Shown here: one piece after another, positions 9,562-19,125 of the stretch
Numbering within the stretch: the stretch's first letter is position 1
How the letters are laid out: each line of letters starts with the position of its first letter
From: an uncultured Nitrospirota bacterium
Lineage (GTDB): Bacteria; Nitrospirota; Nitrospiria; Nitrospirales; UBA8639
Length of the DNA: 64,000 nucleotides
Assembly (NCBI GenBank): GCA_937139405.1
Contig: CAKZPV010000001.1
Coordinates: 62,001 to 126,000, forward strand
Direction: 5' to 3'
The notes under the pieces: generated by a model
The model's database searches: none
Told to the model about the DNA's origin: nothing
Seen by the model: the letters and a program-made list of their open reading frames with translations, nothing else
Made by a program: the position numbers and the translations under genes

Positions 9562-10338
9562 GTTTTTTCCCTCAAGTAATAGGATATGCCCAGTATACAT
9601 GGTGCTGTCGAACATAGCGTGAGATGTTTGCATGGGACTTTATCACAAGAGACTACCATGGGCGCGACATCCTTCAAAGGTCGGCATGTTCTGCCCTCGT
9701 GTTCGTTACTATTTTATTTGTGCTCACAGTTACCGTGACATCGAAGTATTCATGACAGAACGGGGTTGCGCCCTCGATCGCAGAACCAGTAATCGTTGTG
9801 TCATTTAGCATTCCCCACAACTGGAGGTAGCTTTTCGACAGAAGAAGAGCCGCGCCGCATGCGCTGGAAAATGAATGAAACTTATCTAACAGTAAGCGGC
9901 CAATAAACATATGCTTTTCAAGCCATTGATAAGCAAAGGCAGATGAACACGTCGGCGGGAGAGAAGCTATCTTCCGCCAACTGTTTTCTTTCCTCGCCAG
10001 GTTGGGCAGGGGATCCATTGACATCTCTTCGTTGCGGTGACGTATTTGCGACAGAACGACTTAAATTGGTATTTTGCGAAAGCATTATTGGTTAACGCTT
10101 AACCATACGAGAGACGAAGTGCATTGGATTTCCTAATTTTGATTGCGAGAGTTTGAAACTTCCTCTCCCAGGGATAATTTTTTTCTTACAATATTGAATG
10201 AGCGAATTCCAACGCGAAATGTCTACCATGGATTGTGACAATCAACTCGTAAATGACTCTTAATCGCGATCATTTTGAGGTGCCTCATTGAGTGTTCTCT
10301 GCATATTTCTTCTCCCTTCTTTTTAATTAGGCTATAAC
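9562..10338. other. Intergenic stretch with one doubtful ORF
   Basis: A minus-strand frame of 116 codons (9674-10024) has a GAAGAG sequence near its second ATG, but its composition resembles no protein I know and it has no clear partner; I do not call it a gene. The stretch also holds a short palindrome at 10089-10105 (separate entry). No RNA gene or mobile element is visible. Confidence 0.4.
10089..10105. repeat. 7-bp inverted repeat, possible operator
   Basis: TGGTTAA-CGC-TTAACCA is a perfect 7-bp inverted repeat with a 3-nt centre, 234 nt before the small membrane protein gene at 10339. Its form suits a dimeric regulator site, but no promoter was recognised beside it. Confidence 0.3.
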
Positions 10339-10590
10339 ATGGATGTCAGTATTCGATGGTTATGGGTAGCCATGCTTGGCGGCAGCATCATGCTTGCGTT
10401 GCCAGGCCAAACGGATGTTGCGACGATGGCCGGGCATGTGGTGGGCCACTTCTTCTCAGCGCTCCTCCTCGCCATAGTGCCTATTCTGGGGTATCGTGTA
10501 CTGTATAAACAGATCGGTGAAAAGGAAATTACCTATATCTTTACTGCGGCGTGGGTCTACCTTGTGCTTTCCCAATTCATCGGATCCTAG
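10339..10590 (+). CDS. Small inner-membrane protein, unknown function
   Basis: 83 residues with three hydrophobic segments (about 7-22, 34-52 and 64-80), so it is predicted to be an integral membrane protein. I recognise no family. The ribosome site before the ATG is weak. It is followed after 12 nt by a lipoprotein gene, and the two form a unit ending at a hairpin near 11089. Being real is supported by this spacing and by its regular membrane topology; no function can be read from it. Confidence 0.6.
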   Translation: MDVSIRWLWVAMLGGSIMLALPGQTDVATMAGHVVGHFFSALLLAIVPILGYRVLYKQIGEKEITYIFTAAWVYLVLSQFIGS

Positions 10591-10602
10591 AGAGGGCCTT
10601 CT

Positions 10603-11076
10603 ATGAAACGACTCATGGTTCTGTTGCTGGTTTTTGTCATGATGAGTTGTGCGAAGACCTATGAACGTGAAGCGACATTTATTCATGAGGAATATGCGCC
10701 CTATGAAGGTCAGGGCACAGCGCGGGTTTGCGGACAGGCATACTTGAGTCTCGAAGGCGGGAAGCAGCATACGGCCTCCGGTGACCGTGTCTTATTAGCA
10801 CCAGTCACATCCTATACAAAAGAAGCCTTTCAGGTGAAAGTGCTGCACGGGGAAACTATGGTGGATCCTGATCCCAAGGCCATGAAGTTTGAAAAGCATA
10901 CGAAGACTGATAAAGAAGGACGATTTTGTTTCACTGAATTGCCGGCTGGAGAATATTATGTCGTCGCGGATATTGTCTTACCAACGTCCACTAAGGGACA
11001 CCGTGAAAGTCAATTAGCGCATGCCAAAGCCTCGGTGAAGCCTGACGAAAACGTGTTTATCCTTGTCACTCGATAA
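10603..11076 (+). CDS. Lipoprotein with carboxypeptidase-regulatory-like domain
   Basis: 157 residues. The N-terminus is a short lipoprotein-type signal (MKRLMVLLLVFVMMSC) with Cys 16 as the probable lipidated residue. The mature part reads as a single beta-sandwich of the carboxypeptidase-regulatory / prealbumin-like kind, with TKTDKEGRFCFTELPAGEYY near residue 110, a repeat-type segment common in surface proteins. GAGAGGG stands 6 nt before the ATG. It is probably anchored in the outer or inner membrane facing the periplasm. It is co-transcribed with the small membrane protein upstream. Confidence 0.7.
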   Translation: MKRLMVLLLVFVMMSCAKTYEREATFIHEEYAPYEGQGTARVCGQAYLSLEGGKQHTASGDRVLLAPVTSYTKEAFQVKVLHGETMVDPDPKAMKFEKHTKTDKEGRFCFTELPAGEYYVVADIVLPTSTKGHRESQLAHAKASVKPDENVFILVTR

Positions 11077-11088
11077 ATGAGAGTTGGC

Positions 11089-11131
11089 AAGAAACGGGAA
11101 TAACATTTTATCTCCAGGTTCCGTTTCTTTT
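11089..11131 (+). terminator. Probable terminator after lipoprotein gene
   Basis: AAGAAACGGGAA (11089-11100) pairs, with one bulge, with TTCCGTTTCTT (11119-11129), followed by TT. It lies 12 nt after the stop codon of the lipoprotein gene. Confidence 0.55.
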
Positions 11132-11273
11132 ACCTTGCCCCACGTGCCCTTTCCACAATTCTCTAATGTCGAATAACGAAGACAGAAAAATTAAAAGGGC
11201 TTAGGTGGGACTGACAATCCTGGAGTTGGATGCAGGGAAAAGTCTGGCGATGCCTTGGGGACGTTTTGTGGAA

Positions 11274-12233
11274 TCAGAAGTGGACTTCTCGGAGGGCGTG
11301 CTGATTGTCTTGATACCACTGGATCGTTTTCTTCAGGCCCTCTTGGAGTGAATGTTTAGCTTCAAAGCCAAAGAACTGTTTGGCCCGATTCACATCAAGA
11401 CAGCGGCGAGGCTGACCATTTGGTTTGGATGTATCCCAGACAAGATTGCCTGAAAATCCCACCTCGGTGGCAATAAGGGTCGCCAGTTCTTGAATGGTCA
11501 TTTCTATTCCTGTGCCTAAGTTCACGGGCAGGCTCTGATCGTAGTTTTCAGCTGCCAGGAGAATGCCTTCAGCGGCATCCTCCACATAAAGAAATTCTCT
11601 GCTTGGAGATCCATCACCCCACAACACAATCTCAGAGTGCCCCGCTTTTTTGGCTTCTGCACATTTTCGGATTAAGGCCGGGATGACGTGTGAGGTTTCT
11701 AAGTCAAAGTTATCCCGAGGGCCAAACAGATTCACGGGAAATAACACCACGGATGAAAAATTATATTGCTGACGATAGGCTTGTGACTGAACGAGGAGCA
11801 TTTTTTTTGCGAGACCATACGGGGCGTTGGTTTCTTCAGGATACCCATTCCAGAGATCGTCTTCTTTAAAGGGTATGGGTGTCAGATTCGGATACGCGCA
11901 GATGGTGGCCAGGCCCACGATTTTTTTGATGTTCCGTTGACGCCCGACTTCCATCAATTGTGTGCCCATCATGAGGTTGTCATAAAAAAATGTGCCTGCG
12001 TTGGCCTGGTTGGCTCCAATGCCACCAACCCGTGCGGCCAGATGAAGCACGATGTCTGGCTGACAATCGTCATACAAGCGAGTGACAGCAACCATGTCGA
12101 CGAGGTTGTAGGCGGCGCTTCGGGGAACAAATATTTGTTGGCAGCCTCGTGCCCGGAGTTGTTCGACGACGAACGACCCAAGAAAGCCTGCGCCACCTGT
12201 CACCACAACCCGTTTATCAGACCAATAAGACAT
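11274..12233 (-). CDS. fcl: GDP-L-fucose synthase-like epimerase/reductase
   Basis: 319 residues, the usual length for this short-chain dehydrogenase family. The NADP-binding glycine motif is GGAGFLG (about residues 12-18) and the catalytic YGLAKK lies near 140, with an ATICAYP active-site segment near 108. The enzyme converts GDP-4-keto-6-deoxy-mannose to GDP-L-fucose, a nucleotide sugar for EPS or O-antigen. Its substrate normally comes from GDP-mannose 4,6-dehydratase, whose gene directly upstream is decayed (12273-12756). Either another gmd exists elsewhere or this gene is now orphaned. It is the first intact gene of the EPS locus. Confidence 0.85.
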   Translation of the reverse strand: MSYWSDKRVVVTGGAGFLGSFVVEQLRARGCQQIFVPRSAAYNLVDMVAVTRLYDDCQPDIVLHLAARVGGIGANQANAGTFFYDNLMMGTQLMEVGRQRNIKKIVGLATICAYPNLTPIPFKEDDLWNGYPEETNAPYGLAKKMLLVQSQAYRQQYNFSSVVLFPVNLFGPRDNFDLETSHVIPALIRKCAEAKKAGHSEIVLWGDGSPSREFLYVEDAAEGILLAAENYDQSLPVNLGTGIEMTIQELATLIATEVGFSGNLVWDTSKPNGQPRRCLDVNRAKQFFGFEAKHSLQEGLKKTIQWYQDNQHALREVHF

Positions 12234-12272
12234 TAGTTGGGCCTTTTTTAGTTAAACTTCATTGATTCATTT

Positions 12273-12756
12273 TCAGTCAAGAGCGAGATTAGCGTCAATC
12301 ATCATGGCGGCTAACTCTTCAAAGCTGACAGTTGGTTCCCATCCAACAATGGAGGGGGTAATATTGACTTATCGCTGATGAGAAGATCGACTTCGGTGGC
12401 CAAAAAATATCTGCGAGCAAATTTGACATGCTTGTGCCAACTACTATGACGTCGGCGTGTATTCAGAAATATCAAAGCTGACTCTTATGTAACTTTGCGC
12501 CGAGGTCATAGATCCTATCTGGTTGAGTCGTGCGGAACGTACGATGGAGCCAATTGGCATCATGTAAATCACTAAAGACAAGTCCGAGGTGTAGGTGGGC
12601 GTTGTGGAGATCTTGATAGACAGGATTGATACGACTCGTATGAAAAGATCTGGAGCATCGGATAATCCCATACTCCTCATATTTTTTTGTGAGGAGAACC
12701 TCGAGGAAGTAGGAGCGATCGCGCCCTGTAAGGCTTGTAAGTAGTGCTTTTCCCAT
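12273..12756 (-). pseudogene. gmd: GDP-mannose 4,6-dehydratase remnant
   Basis: The first 94 codons from the ATG at 12756 resemble the N-terminus of Gmd: ALLTSLTGRDRSYFLEVLL aligns with the usual ALITGITGQDGSYLAELLL, and IYDLGAKLHKSQ with IYNLGAQSHV. The frame then jumps directly to C-terminal sequence: FARRYFLATEVDLLISD, and after a frameshift GWEPTVSFEELAAMMIDA, ending at the TGA at 12273-12275. About 200 central residues, including the catalytic Tyr/Lys region, are missing. This is an internally deleted, frameshifted gene beside the intact fcl, its normal pathway partner. Confidence 0.8.
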
Positions 12757-13483
12757 GATTTGATTATAAAGGCCTTTATTTTTTGAGACAACTCAATGGG
12801 TTGACGGCCTAAAGCACACTTTCGATTACTGTTACGAGCTTTTCTTGAGCCAAGGATGCATGATGCTTGGAATTTGGCACGATTTGTCGTTTACATTTGG
12901 GTTATCGAGAGATTAGATGAAGATCAGACAAGTAAGACTTAAGTCAAGTTGCTCACAAGGTTGGTAAGGATTGAAGAGGACATTGCGCAACTTTTGCTCT
13001 TGAGCTAGTGCCATTATGCCTTTAGGCAAATGCCGCTTCCTATTAATTGAAAGCCAATATCATTCGTATGACCTAGAATTTCAGATTTCTGTTGAGCTTA
13101 TGCGTATCTCCATGTTTCTCGAATAGCGGACGACGAATGATCTCTTAAGCCCTCTCTTCATTATTGCGTTCTCCAATTGAGATGATGACATCGTGACATG
13201 AGTAAAAAGGAAAAAGATATTTCTGAGTGTTCTGAGGAGTCCACTAATGGCCTAAGTTCTCCTTATAGCAAGAGGCTGGGAAATTTCAGGCAAAACCCCC
13301 TGCCTCCAAATCAAGGAACCATGCATCAAGTCGCGGGCAACCATGGCGCTAATGATTAGACGCTGCTCTAAATCTCGTCTTCGGTAGCTCAATAGAATAG
13401 CCCTGAGCTTACTATTGTGTGGCGGTTAGGTGGGTGATCTGGCAGAATCTACAACAGAGTTCAGGGTAAGGAGATATTAACCA
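12757..13483. other. Long leader region before exosortase gene
   Basis: About 725 nt without a convincing ORF. I see a small hairpin, AGGCAAAACCCCCTGCCT, near 13288, but no riboswitch consensus that I can match and no clear -24/-12 promoter. The 3' end carries the ribosome site of the exosortase (TAAGGAGATAT, 13467-13477). Confidence 0.5.
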
Positions 13484-15121
13484 TTGACCGATGTTTTACC
13501 TCAACGTTCCCCGCAGGGATCTGGCGGGTCGTTTCAGATGTCGTGGCTTGTCGCGGGAGGCCTCGCCTCGGTGCTTGTGCTGTTTGTCGTATTCTATGAC
13601 AACCTGGCTCGTTTAGGAATGACCTGGTTGAACAATGAAAATTATGGGCATGGCCTGTTTGTTCCCTTTATTGCCCTGTATCTCGCATGGGAGAAAAAGG
13701 ATAGATTATGGGAATGTGACGGTCAGGGCGCATGGCTTGGATTTTTGATTGTCATCGTAGGCATGGCTTTGTTCTTGGTAGGCCAACTTGCCACGCTGTT
13801 TGTCGTGCAACATTTGGCCCTCTGGGTTGTCATCGTAGGTCTCGTCATTGCTGCCCTGGGTTTTCGTGGTGGGGCAATCTTGGCGTTTCCCCTTGGGTTG
13901 CTCTTGGTCACCATTCCGCTTCCGCAATTTCTTTTTCAAGGGCTCTCCGCTCACCTGCGGTCGATTTCTTCGACGTTGGGCGTGACTTGTCTCCAGATCG
14001 TTGGTATTACCGCCTTCCAGGATGGCAATGTGATTGATCTTGGCCCCATCCAACTTCAAGTGGTGGAAGCATGCTCAGGGTTACGTTTCCTATTTCCCCT
14101 CATGACCCTCGCACTCTTATGTGCCTATTTTCTGCACGATCGTCTGTGGAAACGCATTTTCCTGTTTTTGTCAAGCATACCCATTGCCATTCTTCTGAAT
14201 GGGTTTCGCATCGGGATGATTGGAGTTTTAATAGAATGGTGGGGGAGAGGCGCGGCGGATGGGTTTATTCATCTATTTGAGGGATGGATCGTTTTTCTCG
14301 CAGGCGTGGCTCTTCTCGTTGCAGAGATGTGGTTGCTGAAGCGACTTTGGCCACACCATCTGCCAATATCTCAAAGTATGCATCAGTATGGGGACGGAGC
14401 TTCTGCCGAATCCCCTCTTGCATCAATTGAGAGAGAGGGAAAGCGTCAGAAGCTCAACCTGACTTCTACGTTCCCCTGGGCGTTTGTCTCGGGATTGGTC
14501 CTCGTGAGCTTCTTGGGACTCTTGGCTCCCCAACTTGAGGCGAGGGAAGAACGTCTCGTTCCTCGTCAATCTTTTGTAGATTTTCCCTTACAGCTTGGTG
14601 TGTGGGAAGGTATGGCACAGCCATTAGAGCAAATTTATATCGATGCGCTTCGGTTTGAAGACTACCTTTTGGCGGATTTTCGACAGAAAAATGATCCACA
14701 TCCCCCGATCAACTTGTATGTGGCCTATTATCAATCGCAACGGTCTGGAGAATCGATCCATTCGCCCCAGAGTTGTATCCCTGGCGATGGATGGCTAATC
14801 ACGTCTGTCAAAACTATTCCGCTGGGACCGCTAATCCCTTCAAGGGAACCCATTTTCATCAATGAGGTCATGATCAAAAAAGGCGAAGTTCAACAAGTGG
14901 TTTGGTATTGGTTTCGACAACGGCAACGGAACCTCACCAATGAATATCTGGTTAAGTGGTATCTCGTGTGGGATGCTTTGACGCAACGACGGACGGATGG
15001 CGCACTCATTCGCTTTACCACACGTATTCCCTCTCCGGACAATCTTTCGCTCGCCAAGGTCCGACTGACTGATTTCGCTCAATTGATTCATTCTCGTTTG
15101 GATTCGTACGTCCCACGTTAA
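13484..15121 (+). CDS. xrtD: Exosortase fused to EpsI domain (XrtD type)
   Basis: 545 residues, with a TTG start 10 nt after AAGGAG. Residues about 20-310 form a polytopic exosortase with the catalytic triad: Cys in EACSGLRF (about 196), Arg in NGFRIG (about 242), His in IHLFEGW (about 262). Residues about 330-540 are an EpsI-like periplasmic domain containing HSPQSCIPGDGW. An exosortase fused to EpsI is typical of the VPLPA-CTERM-specific subtype XrtD. It would cleave and transfer C-terminal sorting signals at the inner membrane. A matching substrate with VPIPPAA lies at 46566-47198. A low-expression start codon (TTG) fits a membrane enzyme needed in small amounts. Confidence 0.87.
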   Translation: MTDVLPQRSPQGSGGSFQMSWLVAGGLASVLVLFVVFYDNLARLGMTWLNNENYGHGLFVPFIALYLAWEKKDRLWECDGQGAWLGFLIVIVGMALFLVGQLATLFVVQHLALWVVIVGLVIAALGFRGGAILAFPLGLLLVTIPLPQFLFQGLSAHLRSISSTLGVTCLQIVGITAFQDGNVIDLGPIQLQVVEACSGLRFLFPLMTLALLCAYFLHDRLWKRIFLFLSSIPIAILLNGFRIGMIGVLIEWWGRGAADGFIHLFEGWIVFLAGVALLVAEMWLLKRLWPHHLPISQSMHQYGDGASAESPLASIEREGKRQKLNLTSTFPWAFVSGLVLVSFLGLLAPQLEAREERLVPRQSFVDFPLQLGVWEGMAQPLEQIYIDALRFEDYLLADFRQKNDPHPPINLYVAYYQSQRSGESIHSPQSCIPGDGWLITSVKTIPLGPLIPSREPIFINEVMIKKGEVQQVVWYWFRQRQRNLTNEYLVKWYLVWDALTQRRTDGALIRFTTRIPSPDNLSLAKVRLTDFAQLIHSRLDSYVPR

Positions 15122-15992
15122 TCGTTGTTGAATTGGTCCTTGGCTCCTTTTTCCATAGCAAGAAACCATCCATCTCCTTTATGTGCGAAAACTCAGACCT
15201 TATCTCTCAACAGTATCTGAGGTATAGCGAAGGGTGTCGTGTATTTGGAAATGGAAGGCTTTCCACGACGCCTGTTTCATGCAACCATCAATCTCTTTTT
15301 TTCCTGCTATTTCTTTGATAACGAAAAATTTCGTTTCGCTTGTCATCTGTGTCATATTTCCTTCAGTTCTGTAGGGCTCAGCCTACAAATTTTTTCTCTG
15401 TTAAGCCAGACATCATTCACCGGGCATCCGTTCATTCCCTTGTTTCTGACAAATGTTTAATAAGAAATCTGTCTGGTCTGCATTGCTGATGAATCCTCGC
15501 TAATCACTGTGTGGTGGCTGGCAAAAGCGTTTTTCGACCAAACAAATGGCCTTTCTTTCCTTTGCATTGAACAGTGCCTGAGAGTAGGCAAGAAAATTGT
15601 GTCATAGATAATTTGGTACACCATGGTTTCTTGGCATGTTGTATGCTTTTCGTATGACGCGATAAATATGTTGTAATGCTGTGTAGTATTGCATCAATAT
15701 GAAATTGTCGTGCGCACTTTTTATTCATCCCCGATCTTGCTATATATACAATTTTTTATTCTTTTTTGTTTTTACCAGCAGCTTCTGAAACGGATCTTTT
15801 CTTGACATGCGTGTCAAGATGAGTGCTTGAATTCCACCCTACAAAAAGGAGGGTAAAGTATTTCCCTTCGCCCTTTGTCCGTTTGAGTTCTTAAAGCGTT
15901 TCTCCATAGGTAGATAGATTCCGTTTGTCGTTTGGCCTCGTCGTTCCTTTAATCAATAACGGCCTTTTTTCATTCAATAGCTTGAGGCCCTT
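15122..15992. other. 870-nt intergenic region with inverted repeats
   Basis: No supported gene. It contains AACGAAA-AA-TTTCGTT at 15320-15335, T-rich DNA, and the perfect palindrome at 15800-15819 listed separately. It probably holds the promoter of the priming transferase gene at 15993. Confidence 0.45.
15800..15819. promoter_or_regulatory. Perfect 8-bp inverted repeat, possible operator/-35 region
   Basis: TCTTGACA-TGCG-TGTCAAGA is a perfect inverted repeat; its left arm includes TTGACA, identical to a -35 consensus, though I see no convincing -10 at the right distance. It is 174 nt upstream of the WecA-like gene. Confidence 0.4.
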
Positions 15993-17627
15993 ATGACCGG
16001 AATCCTGTTCTACGCCTTTTTGCTTTCTCTTTTGATTGGCACCATTCTGACTCCATGCCTCATGCTTGGAGCCAACAGAATGGGAATACTCGATCAACCA
16101 GATCAACGAAAAGTTCATAAGGAACCGATTGCCAGAGTTGGGGGCATTGCCTTTGCCATTGGTGCTTTGGTGGCTATTGCCTATTGGGCACCCCAACATG
16201 TCGCGATAATCGGTACGTTGGTTGGGGCCCTCACTATTGTGTGTATGGGCAGTCTGGATGATTTCCTCGATCTCCGAGTTCGCTATAAATTCGGAGGGCA
16301 ATTTCTTGCTGCGGCAGTCGTGGCGATCTATAGCCACCTGACTTGGCAACCCTTTTCGATGCTCCTCGGTCTCGAACTTCCCGTTTTGTTGGCGGTTTCT
16401 CTTACCATAATATTGCTTGTCGCGATGACCAATGCCATGAATTTGTCAGACGGTTTAGATGGGTTAGCCGGTGGGCTGTCGTTTCTGAGTTTCGGACTGG
16501 CCGCCTATCTGGCCTATCAAATTAATGACAGTTTTGTCTTATATCTCACCCTTCCAGTCATGGGGGGGCTGCTGGGGTTTTTGAGATTTAATACCTATCC
16601 TGCGCGAGTTTTTATGGGAGACGGGGGAAGTCAGTTTTTGGGTTTTATGTTAGGAGTCTCGGTGCTGCTTCTGACGCAGGCTGATCGTTCCCCTATTAGT
16701 CCATGGTTAGCGATGTTTATTTTTGGTGTGCCTTTGATGGATCTGATCGTGGTGTCCATGCAACGACTGCTTTCAGGAGGGTCTCCATTTAAAGCCGATC
16801 AACAGCATCTCCATCACAAGCTGTTATCCCTGGGTTTTTCACATCATCAGGTTGTTATCATCCTCTATGGCTTGCAAATGTTGCTGGTTCTGATGGCCTA
16901 TGTATTTCGTTGGAGTTCAGACGGCTTCCTCATGGGCATGTACCTCTTGGTTCTGGCCGGACTTGGCACGTTCTATTATGTGGTGTCCACTGGGCGTTTG
17001 CGCCCTGATGTTTTTCTAACATGGAGCACGGGGGCTTTGTATTGGCGAACCTGGGTGAATTCGAGTCAATGGCTTTCTCAATGGTGTCTGTATGGCCTGT
17101 TGGTTGGTATGATAGGGTTCTTTCTGCTGGGGGTGCTCTCTTCTTTTTTTATGCTAACGGAAATTTCGTATCTTGCTTGGGGACTTGTCGTGTTGGTGTT
17201 TGGGACAACGTTGGGCGATACGAAATCGATTCTTCTCACCACTCGAATGGCCCTCTACCTTGGTTCCACCTTCGTCCTTTATATGGTTGAACATGCCCTA
17301 GTAGACGCTACCTCGCAGCTCGCGGTGTTATTTCAGGGATTTTTTGCCCTGCTGGTTATTGGGCTGGTGGTGGCAATTCATTTGGACAAAGAAAAACGAT
17401 TTCAGCCTAACCCCATGGATTATCTCTTACTCTTACTGGCATTAGCGATTCCGGGGCTCTTGACGATTCAATTGGGACCAGTAGATTTTGGGCAGATGAT
17501 GGCTAAACTCATTGTCCTTTTCTTTGTCTGTGAAGTGTTGCTGCAGGCGTTTTCATCGAAGGTGCGTCATTTAGGGTATTTTTCAGGAGCCGTCTTGCTG
17601 AGCCTGGCCACTCGTGCGTTTTGGTGA
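15993..17627 (+). CDS. WecA-like undecaprenyl-phosphate sugar-phosphate transferase with long membrane extension
   Basis: 544 residues. The first roughly 330 are a MraY/WecA-type polytopic transferase: SLDDFLDLRVRYKFGGQ (about 87), NAMNLSDGLDGLAGG (about 148), VFMGDGGSQFLGF (about 206) and HLHHKLL (about 270) hold the Mg-binding Asp and His residues. This family transfers a sugar-1-phosphate (usually GlcNAc-1-P) to undecaprenyl phosphate and so starts glycan repeat units. The last roughly 200 residues add about six more hydrophobic segments, beyond normal WecA length (about 350). Similar extended versions occur in EPS loci. WecB follows 390 nt later. The ATG has GAGG 7-8 nt upstream. Confidence 0.85.
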   Translation: MTGILFYAFLLSLLIGTILTPCLMLGANRMGILDQPDQRKVHKEPIARVGGIAFAIGALVAIAYWAPQHVAIIGTLVGALTIVCMGSLDDFLDLRVRYKFGGQFLAAAVVAIYSHLTWQPFSMLLGLELPVLLAVSLTIILLVAMTNAMNLSDGLDGLAGGLSFLSFGLAAYLAYQINDSFVLYLTLPVMGGLLGFLRFNTYPARVFMGDGGSQFLGFMLGVSVLLLTQADRSPISPWLAMFIFGVPLMDLIVVSMQRLLSGGSPFKADQQHLHHKLLSLGFSHHQVVIILYGLQMLLVLMAYVFRWSSDGFLMGMYLLVLAGLGTFYYVVSTGRLRPDVFLTWSTGALYWRTWVNSSQWLSQWCLYGLLVGMIGFFLLGVLSSFFMLTEISYLAWGLVVLVFGTTLGDTKSILLTTRMALYLGSTFVLYMVEHALVDATSQLAVLFQGFFALLVIGLVVAIHLDKEKRFQPNPMDYLLLLLALAIPGLLTIQLGPVDFGQMMAKLIVLFFVCEVLLQAFSSKVRHLGYFSGAVLLSLATRAFW

Positions 17628-18019
17628 AGGCGACACAAGGTTTATAAGATTCGGCCCGTATTCCTCAAACAGTGTATGAGCAATGTCTGACCGTGGTTAT
17701 CTTTAACCGACTTGTCATCCTGAGAAAAGCGAAGGATCTATATTCAATAGAAAATGAGGTGGCTCAACAAGTTTCTTCGTGGATTGTGTTCTGAGCGTGT
17801 CGATGGTCATTGGTTCATTTGATAATGGAAACATTCTCTTTGCGTCGGTAATAAAAAAGAAAGATCGTGGCAAACATAGCATTTCTTAGTATTCACTGAT
17901 ACATGAATTTCAGACCCCTCTTTCTCCTCTCACATTGGCCAACCTCACATGACTAAGGGTTTCTTTCAGTGGAGACGCTGTTTCATGCAGAGTAGCTTCA
18001 GGTTTCTCCAAGTCAGACA
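17628..18019. other. Intergenic region with dispersed repeat motif
   Basis: No gene seen. It carries TGTCATCCTGAG...AAGGATCTA (17713-17740), described separately. The ribosome site of wecB at the 3' end is weak. Confidence 0.5.
17713..17740. repeat. TGTCATCCTGAG-type intergenic repeat
   Basis: The motif TGTCATCCTGAG followed by AAAAGCG and AAGGATCTA has imperfect inverted ends (ATCCT/AGGAT). Very similar intergenic elements recur in many bacterial genomes, from memory. Only one copy is visible here. Confidence 0.45.
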
Positions 18020-19114
18020 ATGAAACGAATCGATCTCATTGCTGGGGCTAGGCCCAATTTCATGAAGATTGCGCCAATTATAGATGCATTGAGGGGAGCA
18101 GAGGTGCGCGGCGGCTGTTTACGGTTTCGTCTCATTCACACCGGGCAACATTATGATCGTGCTATGTCGGGCAGTTTTTTTGAAGAGCTGGGAATTCCAC
18201 AGCCGGACATCAATTTAGAAGTAGGGTCAGGTACGCAGGCTGAACAAACTGCGGCGATCATGGTGAAGTATGAAAAGCTCTTACTGAAAGACACAAGTGA
18301 TGCGTGCCTCGTCGTAGGGGATGTGACGTCGACTATGGCTTGTGCCATTGTGGCACGCAAAGTTGGGGTGCCGGTAGCGCATGTTGAAGCTGGCATTCGC
18401 TCCGGGGATTGGACCATGCCAGAGGAAATCAATCGAGTGGTGACTGATTCGATCACTAACTGGTTTTTTACTACGAGCGCCACGGCGAATGACAACCTTG
18501 GTCGACTCAACGTGACAGACGACCATATCTTCTTCGTGGGCAATACCATGATCGATACCCTTCTCAAGCACCTCCCGAGGTTACAGCGGCCGTTGTGCTG
18601 GGATACACTCACCTTAGAGCCTAGGAAGTATTTTGTTGTCACTCTGCACCGCCCGGGAAATGTGGATGAAGACCAAAAATTATTGAAGCTGCTCCAAGCC
18701 ATTTCCGATGGGACCCACGGGTTTCCTGTCGTGTTTCCTGTTCATCCACGCACAGCCAAAAATCTTCGAAATCAGGTCAACCAGATGCCACAATTGAATT
18801 GCATTGACCCACTGGGTTACCTGGAATTCAATTATTTGGTGAAACATGCCTGTGCGGTCATTACTGATTCCGGTGGTATTACAGAGGAAACGACGGTCCT
18901 TGGTGTTCCATGCTTAACTTTGCGCGACAACACAGAGCGACCAGAAACCATAACAATAGGAACCAACGAACTGATTGGAACGGATCCAGATAATTTAGTG
19001 CCGGCCCTGACACGATTGATGGCGGGCGAATGGAAAAAAGGCACCATTCCTCAAAAATGGGATGGCCATGCGGCCGAGCGGATTGTTGGGCATTTGGAGC
19101 GATTACTGAGATAG
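18020..19114 (+). CDS. wecB: UDP-N-acetylglucosamine 2-epimerase (non-hydrolysing)
   Basis: 364 residues, the normal size. Family marks: AGARPNFMKIAPI at the N-terminus, HTGQHYD (about 41), VVGDVTSTMACAIVA (about 97), AHVEAGIRSGDWTMPEEINR (about 117-137) and DSGGITEETTVLGVPCLTLR (about 283). It interconverts UDP-GlcNAc and UDP-ManNAc in the cytoplasm, supplying ManNAc-type sugars for the polymer begun by the WecA-like enzyme upstream. No UDP-ManNAc dehydrogenase (wecC) is adjacent, so whether ManNAc is oxidised is unknown. It is followed by convergent genes. Confidence 0.92.
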   Translation: MKRIDLIAGARPNFMKIAPIIDALRGAEVRGGCLRFRLIHTGQHYDRAMSGSFFEELGIPQPDINLEVGSGTQAEQTAAIMVKYEKLLLKDTSDACLVVGDVTSTMACAIVARKVGVPVAHVEAGIRSGDWTMPEEINRVVTDSITNWFFTTSATANDNLGRLNVTDDHIFFVGNTMIDTLLKHLPRLQRPLCWDTLTLEPRKYFVVTLHRPGNVDEDQKLLKLLQAISDGTHGFPVVFPVHPRTAKNLRNQVNQMPQLNCIDPLGYLEFNYLVKHACAVITDSGGITEETTVLGVPCLTLRDNTERPETITIGTNELIGTDPDNLVPALTRLMAGEWKKGTIPQKWDGHAAERIVGHLERLLR

Positions 19115-19125
19115 CGAATATCATG

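Noticed and set aside
9674-10024. 116-codon minus-strand ORF in the 9.6-10.3 kb gap
   Set aside because: No family resemblance, irregular composition and no operon partner; only a possible ribosome site at an internal ATG supports it.
12880-12905. Sigma-54-like TTGGCACGATTTGTCG near 12876
   Set aside because: The -24-like TGGCACG is good but the -12 TTGC is not at the required distance; also far from the exosortase start.
13250-13330. Possible riboswitch (GEMM-like) before the exosortase gene
   Set aside because: A short hairpin with an A/C-rich loop is present, but the conserved core bases of known riboswitches could not be matched.
15239-15728. Small ORFs in the 15.1-16.0 kb intergenic region
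   Set aside because: Short, T-rich and on both strands; no ribosome sites or family features.
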